Assembly: GCF_007752535.1 (NCBI RefSeq)
Contig: NZ_CP036426.1
Span: 2,418,001 to 2,482,000 of the forward strand
Reading direction: 5' to 3'
DNA from: Tautonia plasticadhaerens
GTDB lineage: Bacteria > Planctomycetota > Planctomycetia > Isosphaerales > Isosphaeraceae
Length of the DNA: 64,000 nucleotides
In this document: positions 59,421 through 64,000 of the stretch, piece after piece
How positions within the stretch are numbered: position 1 is the first letter of the stretch
How the letters are laid out: each line of letters starts with the position of its first letter
Made by a program: the position numbers and the translations under genes
The notes under the pieces: model-generated
What the model saw: only the letters and a program-made list of their open reading frames with translations
The model's database searches: none
Told to the model about the DNA's origin: nothing

Positions 59421-61010
59421 ATGGCGACGAACATCCAAATCAACGGCCGACGATTGACGACTCAGCACTCGGTCAATGCTGCGATCAAAAGCATTTGTAA
59501 CATTATGCGTCGGTCCAACTGCGCCGGCGCAATGCAGTACGTTCCCGAACTGACTTGGATCTTGTTCCTCCGCATCCTCGATGAGCAGGAAGCTCAGGAA
59601 GCCGAGCGGGCGGAGACAGTCGGGGCCGAGTTCATCCCCTCGATCAGCGAGCCGTACCGCTGGCGGGATTGGGCCGCCCCGCCCGATGATTCCCTTTTCG
59701 CCGAGAAGTCGAATGGCTGCCCGATCGGCTGGAAACGTCGGGAGTTGACCGAGGGCGGGTCGCTCGGCTCGTTCAAGTCATTCGTCAATGACGACCTGAT
59801 CCCTCACTTGCGGAGCCTCCGAAAACGTCCCGACGCGACGCCGCGACAGAAGATTATCGGGGAGATTATGACCGCCGTCGAGCGGGTTCGCATCGACACC
59901 GACAAGAACTTGCTCGACGTCCTGGATCGGGTCCATGCGCTCAGGAACGGCCACATCGACCCGACGCACGTCTTCGCCCTCTCGCAAGTTTATGAGGGCC
60001 TCTTACTCAAGATGGGCGAGAAGGGGAACGACGGCGGCCAGTTCTTCACCCCCCGCGAAATCATCCGGGGAATGGTCCGGGCCGTCGATCCCCAATGGGG
60101 CGAGACGGTCTATGATTGCTGTACCGGGACCGGGGGCTTCCTCGCCCAATCCTACGAGCACATGCGGGATGCCCTGGGCCAGGAGGCGACGGCCGATCAG
60201 ATCGAGACCCTCAAGCGACGCACGTTCTACGGCCGCGAGAAAGAGAACCTCATCTTCCCGATCGCGCTGGCCAACCTGGTGTTGCACGGGATCGACCAGC
60301 CGAAGCTCTGGCACGGCAACACCCTGACCGACGTCGCGGCCTATGCCGACCTCTTTCACGACGCCCCGGCTCAATTCGAGGTCATCCTGACCAACCCGCC
60401 CTTTGGCGGCAAGGAGGGCAAGGAAGCCCAGACCCGGTTCGCCTACAAGACTGGGGCCACCCAGGTCTTGTTCCTCCAACACGTCATCGACAGCCTGGCG
60501 CCCGGTGGACGTTGCGGCATCGTCCTGGATGAGGGCATCTTGTTCCGGTCCAACGAAACCGCATTTGTCCAGACGAAGCGGAAGTTGCTCGACGAATGCG
60601 ACCTCTGGTCGATCGTCAGCCTCCCGGGCGGCGTCTTCTCGGCCGCCGGCGCCGGCGTGAAGACCAACCTCCTATTCTTCACCAAGGGGCGGCCGACGGA
60701 GCGGATTTGGTACTACGACGTCTCCGATGTGAAGGTCGGGAAGAAGACCCCGTTCACCGTCGATCGATTCGCCGACTTCTTCCGCCTCTTGCCCGATCGG
60801 GCTGACAGCGAGCGCAGTTGGACCGTCGAGCGGGCCGACATCGAGGCCAAGCGTTACGATCTCAAGGCCGTGAACCCCAACGCCCGGGGCGACCAGGACC
60901 GGCGGACCCCCGAGGAATTGCTCGATATCATCGAGGCCAAGGGCCGGGAAGTCGCGGAGGCGTTGTCTGCCCTCCGCGCCGCCTTGGCCGATGGTCGCCC
61001 GGGGCCGTAG
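59421..61010 (+). CDS. hsdM: type I restriction enzyme, methylase subunit
   Basis: The 529-residue protein is an N6-adenine methylase: the N-terminal helical domain (SICNIMRRSNCAGAMQYVPELTWILFLRILDE), the SAM loop DCCTGTGGFL near residue 232 and the catalytic NPPFGG near residue 325. It modifies adenine in the target and forms the core of the R-M complex. It starts 89 bases after hsdS, behind an AGGAGG twelve bases upstream. A TATGAT sequence at 59380-59385 may act as a -10 for separate methylase expression, useful because modification must precede restriction. Confidence 0.94.
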   Translation: MATNIQINGRRLTTQHSVNAAIKSICNIMRRSNCAGAMQYVPELTWILFLRILDEQEAQEAERAETVGAEFIPSISEPYRWRDWAAPPDDSLFAEKSNGCPIGWKRRELTEGGSLGSFKSFVNDDLIPHLRSLRKRPDATPRQKIIGEIMTAVERVRIDTDKNLLDVLDRVHALRNGHIDPTHVFALSQVYEGLLLKMGEKGNDGGQFFTPREIIRGMVRAVDPQWGETVYDCCTGTGGFLAQSYEHMRDALGQEATADQIETLKRRTFYGREKENLIFPIALANLVLHGIDQPKLWHGNTLTDVAAYADLFHDAPAQFEVILTNPPFGGKEGKEAQTRFAYKTGATQVLFLQHVIDSLAPGGRCGIVLDEGILFRSNETAFVQTKRKLLDECDLWSIVSLPGGVFSAAGAGVKTNLLFFTKGRPTERIWYYDVSDVKVGKKTPFTVDRFADFFRLLPDRADSERSWTVERADIEAKRYDLKAVNPNARGDQDRRTPEELLDIIEAKGREVAEALSALRAALADGRPGP

Positions 61011-61131
61011 CAACTCGCCGGAGGCGTCGGAACCATCGGCCTCGACCGGGCCGCAGAACGGCCGGCAGGAAGCCTCCGGGCCGTCTCGGATCAACAGTGC
61101 CGTCCATGCCAGCGATCGGGGACGGCTCGCC

Positions 61132-61449
61132 TCATTTCTTCCCGATGAAATTCTCGTAGTCGTTGTGCTTGCCGATCCAGTACCAAACGTTGACGCCTTC
61201 GTCTTCGACGTAGAGCACACGGTACTTGGAGGCCAGCGTCACGACCCAGGTGCCATCCCGGTGCCGTCCTTTCTTGCTGTTGGAGAGATGGCGGCGGTTG
61301 AGGGCGGGGTGGTCCGGATCGGCCAGGAACATGCGGAAGGCGTCCCGTGCCAATTTGCGCATCGGGGCGGACAAGCCGCCGAACAGATAGCGGAAATGGG
61401 CCGTGCGGACGTTACGTAGCCCGACCCGGTCGTTAGGCGCCGAACTCAT
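61132..61449 (-). CDS. RelE/ParE-superfamily toxin-like protein
   Basis: The 105-residue basic protein has the RelE-like pattern: N-terminal helices (MRKLARDAFRMFLADPDHPALNRRHL), a strand pair around GTWVVTLASKYRVLYVEDEG, and the terminal WYWIGKHNDYENFIG, which matches HigB/RelE-type mRNA interferases. Its ATG (61449) lies inside the end of the upstream gene, a 17-base overlap, so the two are co-translated. The toxin would be neutralised by the upstream protein. It is placed just after hsdM, on the opposite strand, within the probable island. Confidence 0.75.
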   Translation of the reverse strand: MSSAPNDRVGLRNVRTAHFRYLFGGLSAPMRKLARDAFRMFLADPDHPALNRRHLSNSKKGRHRDGTWVVTLASKYRVLYVEDEGVNVWYWIGKHNDYENFIGKK

Positions 61450-61915
61450 TCATCTCAGCCGTGCGGCCCTCCTGGTGGGCGCGGACCGCCTCGTCCCGCC
61501 GATCGGCCAAGTCGTCCTCGACGAAGAATTCGTCGTCGGGTGTCAGGACCGCCTTTGCTTCCCGGACGGCCTGACGGAACTGGTCGGCCCGCTTGACCGC
61601 GTGGCCTTGGGCCTCGAACGCGGCGATTTGCTCCAGGATCGCATCGGCCGGGCGGAGCCAATCGCGATAGAATCCCTCGAACGCCCCGGCGGTTGCCGGA
61701 TCGTAGCGCTCACCCTCAGAAAGGATGGCCGACCGCCAGCCGGCATCGGCCTTGTCGATCAGGATCGACAGGGCGACGCCTAGCACCAGTAATTCCCCGA
61801 GCCGGTCGCATGCCTCCGCAGCGTCGTGCTCGGCCCTCCACCGTTCGACGTGATCGGCGTAGTCGTCCACAAGCGGCCCGATCTGGTCGAGTTCAGAGCA
61901 ATCGGACGTGGACAT
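61433..61915 (-). CDS. probable antitoxin-like partner of the RelE-type toxin
   Basis: The 160-residue acidic helical protein (for example HVERWRAEHDAAEACDRLGELLVLG and AVLTPDDEFFVEDDLADRRDEAV) is not a recognised antitoxin fold, but it lies directly upstream and overlaps the toxin gene by 17 bases. The N-terminal half is helical and the C-terminal half is acidic, suited to wrapping a basic partner. The role is inferred from the gene arrangement only. Confidence 0.5.
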   Translation of the reverse strand: MSTSDCSELDQIGPLVDDYADHVERWRAEHDAAEACDRLGELLVLGVALSILIDKADAGWRSAILSEGERYDPATAGAFEGFYRDWLRPADAILEQIAAFEAQGHAVKRADQFRQAVREAKAVLTPDDEFFVEDDLADRRDEAVRAHQEGRTAEMNEFGA

Positions 61916-62244
61916 GGCCGGGTGACTCCGATGGGCTTCCGTGCCTCGGACGAGGGCGGTTCGTGCCTTTGCATTCTATCGGCCGGGGCCCCGGGCTGCA
62001 TCACGATCCCGAGCCCCGACCTCAACACCCCAGGTTGATCTTCGTGAGTTAATCGATGCGGTGCCCGCACGTTCAGAAGAAGACCGTCTAACGCTATTCT
62101 TCCTATCCTGCACAGACAGCGCATGTTCCCCATTATATGCGATTTAGGTTCTTCCGAAGGATCGATCGAATGTGACTGAAGGAGAACCCGTCGCAGACAT
62201 AGAGAGACTTTGTTGTCATACAGACATCAGACGGAGTCGCAGCG
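61916..62244. other. island spacer without a gene
   Basis: No gene is supported. The last 120 bases are AT-richer (CCCCATTATATGCG near 62127, TTTGTTGTCATACAG near 62208) and probably contain the promoter of the gene at 62245, though no convincing -35/-10 pair could be fixed. Confidence 0.35.
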
Positions 62245-62595
62245 ATGAATCGGGATGACCTGGCCAGACTCGTGCTGATCGAGGTGCAGCAGCGATGCGA
62301 GGCGATCCGGTCCCGCCCGAGGCCGCCGCAATGGAAATGCTGGTCCGTACTGAAGCATGACCTCGACGTCGCTCATGGGCCGTGCTACTCGCCGCGATGG
62401 TTCGGCGACGCGAGCGCGACGGAGGCCGGTCGGGTCCGCCTCCTGAGGGCCGTCTACCGGCTGGCCGATTCCGGGTTGCTGACCATCGTCAAGAGCGAGG
62501 GGGGCCGGCTGGAACGGGTACGGTTGACGGCCTCCGGAGATGAGGCCGCGACCGAGCTTCGAAATGCCGAAACGCAATCGCGAGCCGCAACCTGA
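62245..62595 (+). CDS. small winged-helix-like protein, unknown
   Basis: The 116-residue protein has an amphipathic helix near the N-terminus and, in its second half, RLLRAVYRLADSGLLTIV followed by RLERVRLTASGDEAA, which resembles the recognition helix and wing of a winged-helix protein. GGAG eight bases before the ATG (62233-62236) gives a good ribosome site. It is convergent with the next gene (27 bases between stops). A regulatory role in the island is possible; the family is not recognised. Confidence 0.5.
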   Translation: MNRDDLARLVLIEVQQRCEAIRSRPRPPQWKCWSVLKHDLDVAHGPCYSPRWFGDASATEAGRVRLLRAVYRLADSGLLTIVKSEGGRLERVRLTASGDEAATELRNAETQSRAAT

Positions 62596-62622
62596 TTTCT
62601 CAAAGAGATCTCGGTCCGAGCA

Positions 62623-63162
62623 TCACCCGACGTTGACTTGGTTCTGCGCGAGATTGACACGGAGGGCCGGGAGCGCCAGCTTGCGGACCGTAGCAAGGGT
62701 CTTGATGGCCGAGAGGAACCGGCGATGCGCCGCGTCGATCCGCCGTTGGTGGAACTCGGCCTGACGCAGCGTCAGATCCTTTGATTGCTCGTAATTCGTC
62801 TGGCGAATATTGACCTCCGCCCAACAGAGCGCGGCCCGCTCGGCCAGGAGTCGCTCCATCGGCGTCGGGTTCGGCCCTTCCAGGTCGCGGCGGACCTCTC
62901 CGAGCCGGAGGCGGAGCGATTCCTTGATGGCCAGATCCTTCCCGGAGGCGCCCCGCGCGATCGCGTCGAACAGCCAGGCGGGCGGGTCACCGTAGTGGTC
63001 GAGGAACCATCGGCCCCGCTTCGGGTCGGAGAGCAGGGACCGCAATTGCGGGAGGCAGGATTGATCGCCCCGATGGGCCCGCTCCAGGAGTGCCTCAATC
63101 TCGGCCTGGGTCGTGGGGAGCCCGGCTCCCGACTCCGCCGGTTGCGTGTTCGTCTGGGACAT
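62623..63162 (-). CDS. hypothetical helical protein, island gene
   Basis: The 179-residue protein begins at ATG 63162 behind GGAGGCGGAGG. After a short polar leader it contains a helical region (QAEIEALLERAHRGDQSCLPQLRSLL), a tryptophan-bearing segment (PPAWLFDAIARG) and a long Arg/Glu-rich helix (RLRLGEVRRDLEG... to RRIDAAHRRFLSAIKTLATVRKL). This looks like a coiled-coil DNA-associated protein. It overlaps the next gene upstream by 68 bases, as in compact mobile-element operons. Function unknown. Confidence 0.5.
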   Translation of the reverse strand: MSQTNTQPAESGAGLPTTQAEIEALLERAHRGDQSCLPQLRSLLSDPKRGRWFLDHYGDPPAWLFDAIARGASGKDLAIKESLRLRLGEVRRDLEGPNPTPMERLLAERAALCWAEVNIRQTNYEQSKDLTLRQAEFHQRRIDAAHRRFLSAIKTLATVRKLALPALRVNLAQNQVNVG

Positions 63163-63463
63163 CTCGCCTCCGCCTCCACTCGCCGCGCTTGTGTCGATGG
63201 AACCCGGCCGCGATGAGCGCCGCATGGGCCACGGCCTCCACCCGGTCGAACCACTCCGATAGCTCCCGCTCCTGCCGCTCTGCCGCCTCCCGTTCCTCCA
63301 GCTCCTCTTCCCGCTCGATCTGCCGTTCCTCCCGGTCTTCCATGTCGAGCAACGCGAACCGGGCGCCCCGCTCCCCCTGGCCGAAATACTCGGTCACGAC
63401 CCGCCCCGCCTCCCGCCGGGAACGGTAGTAGTATCGGCGACCCTTGATGGTTTTCCAGCCCAT
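63095..63463 (-). CDS. small basic protein with coiled-coil, island gene
   Basis: The 122-residue protein starts MGWKTIKGRRYYYRSRREAGRV at ATG 63463, a basic strand-rich segment with a YFGQGERG loop. It continues into a highly charged Glu/Arg coiled coil (EDREERQIEREEELEER) and a Trp/His-bearing tail (HKRGEWRRR). It overlaps the following leftward gene by 68 bases. The basic head and charged coil suggest nucleic-acid binding. No function is assigned. Confidence 0.5.
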   Translation of the reverse strand: MGWKTIKGRRYYYRSRREAGRVVTEYFGQGERGARFALLDMEDREERQIEREEELEEREAAERQERELSEWFDRVEAVAHAALIAAGFHRHKRGEWRRRRDVPDEHATGGVGSRAPHDPGRD

Positions 63464-63533
63464 GAGTTCACACCCGGTTAACCTACACGCTCGGAGCTGC
63501 CCCGCTTCCCGTCCGCCCGCATCCGGTCGGCCC

Positions 63534-63776
63534 TCACTCACCGGAGGCCCGCCCCTCGGCCGACTTCACCCGTTCGGCCTCGGCCGTGAACTCCTGCGCG
63601 ACCGACCCGCGTAACAGGTGGCTCAGGAACTCGGCCAGACTCAGGCCCCGTGCATCGGCCACGAATCGGGCCTGGGCGACGATCGCACGGTCGATCTTCA
63701 CCGCCACGTCATCCCGCCCCGATCGGGGCCGGCCGGCCCCCGAACGTTGCCCTCCGTGCTGGCGTTTCTCCGCCAT
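63534..63776 (-). CDS. ribbon-helix-helix-type DNA-binding protein (putative)
   Basis: The 80-residue protein has a basic N-terminus (KRQHGGQRSGAGRPRSGR), then a strand VAVKID and two helices around AIVAQARFVADARGLSLAEFLSHLLRGSV, the layout of RHH repressors and plasmid antitoxins. It lies behind a promoter whose spacer holds a perfect dyad, consistent with self-repression. It appears to head the leftward run of three genes to 62623. Assignment is from pattern only. Confidence 0.55.
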   Translation of the reverse strand: MAEKRQHGGQRSGAGRPRSGRDDVAVKIDRAIVAQARFVADARGLSLAEFLSHLLRGSVAQEFTAEAERVKSAEGRASGE

Positions 63777-63860
63777 CGACGTCTGCCCTCACCGCGCGAT
63801 CTCAGGGAATGAACGATCCCGCCATCGGTATCATGCGGGGGGAATCAAATTTTTCAAGAT

Positions 63861-63883
63861 TCAAGACCGGCTGTCTTGATTTT
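63861..63883. promoter_or_regulatory. dyad TCAAGAC/GTCTTGA in the leader of the island operon
   Basis: TCAAGAC (63861-63867), 5-base loop, GTCTTGA (63873-63879), then TTTT on the plus strand. On the plus strand it has the form of a short intrinsic terminator; on the minus strand it lies at the start of the leader of the RHH gene and may be a second operator. Confidence 0.45.
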
Positions 63884-63907
63884 CGTTACCAAATTGGTAT
63901 GATTCAA
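63879..63907 (-). promoter_or_regulatory. promoter with operator-like dyad in the spacer
   Basis: On the minus strand TTGAAT (63907-63902), 17-bp spacer, GAAAAT (63884-63879). The spacer contains the perfect dyad TACCAA-T-TTGGTA (63899-63887), so a bound repressor would block RNA polymerase. The octamer GATTCAAG occurs both at the -35 (63901-63908) and again just downstream, near 63859. Confidence 0.6.
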
Positions 63908-63936
63908 GTGATGGGGTTGAACGGCAGCCCCGAACG

Positions 63937-63975
63937 AAAAGGGGCCCGCCGGTGCTGGGAACACCGGACGGGCCC
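63937..63975 (-). terminator. intrinsic terminator for a leftward gene beyond the right edge
   Basis: On the minus strand GGGCCCGTCCGGTG (63975-63962) pairs with CACCGGCGGGCCC (63954-63942) with one bulged base, followed by CTTTT (63941-63937). It marks the end of a leftward transcript entering from outside the window. Confidence 0.6.
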
Positions 63976-64000
63976 TAGGGCAAGGCTGATAGGGAGCCTC

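Noticed and set aside
55712-63776. Integrase or transposase in the right-hand accessory region
   Set aside because: None of the frames shows a tyrosine-recombinase R-H-R-Y pattern, serine-recombinase or DDE motif; any integrase must be outside the window.

Overview
The window is high-GC bacterial chromosome, very probably from a planctomycete of the Isosphaeraceae type. The evidence is the clustering of a DUF1501 protein with a DUF1549/DUF1553 (planctomycete cytochrome) protein, a giant WD40 protein, an EF-hand protein, a sulfatase and a membrane-anchored Ser/Thr kinase, together with a planctomycete-style caa3 oxidase locus. This assignment is inferred from gene families; no rRNA is present.

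Layout. (1) 1-2,520 is accessory DNA: a partial winged-helix gene, a SWIM-type zinc-finger gene and an HTH gene whose middle carries six iteron-like units and a perfect 9-bp dyad. It abuts the 3' end of an intact tRNA-Thr(CGT) at 2,624-2,696. (2) 2,750-24,140 is core genome: a cyclase-family protein, cysK with a JAMM protease whose frame runs on into ndk, ligA with a glycosyltransferase and a methyltransferase, a kinase, then leftward ggt, a coiled-coil protein, a ribokinase, mnmE, yidC and a phosphoesterase, and rightward tsaB, a methyltransferase and zwf. (3) 23,705-26,785 holds a repeat-rich spacer, a small secreted ORF, a second phosphoesterase and a CPBP protease. (4) 26,947-35,376 is a respiratory operon: dihaem cytochrome c, oxidase subunits II and I, haem A synthase, haem O synthase, a 56-bp perfect palindrome, and subunits III and IV. 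(5) 35,460-41,837 is a divalent-metal efflux operon: a small Cys/His-rich exported protein, an RND adaptor, an RND pump and a CDF transporter. (6) 41,916-54,986 is a leftward block for exported proteins: a sulfatase with an apparent frameshift at its signal peptide, a CBM9-like protein, an EF-hand protein, DUF1501, DUF1549/1553, a WD40 protein with 21 repeats and a second CBM9-like paralogue.

(7) From 55,440 to the right edge is a second accessory region. It begins with a 44-bp fragment matching the 3' part of a tRNA-Pro(GGG) gene on the minus strand, the footprint expected at the distal end of an island integrated in a tRNA gene. Behind it lie a type I restriction-modification system (R-S-M order), a RelE-like toxin with an overlapping partner, and several small plasmid-like genes, one behind a promoter whose spacer contains a perfect dyad.

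The main result is therefore a core segment bounded on both sides by accessory DNA touching tRNA loci. The most unusual signals are the iteron array inside a coding frame, the tRNA-Pro footprint, the 28-bp-arm palindrome in the oxidase operon and the JAMM-NDK continuous frame. No integrase, transposase or CRISPR array was found. All function calls come from reading motifs; no database search was possible.
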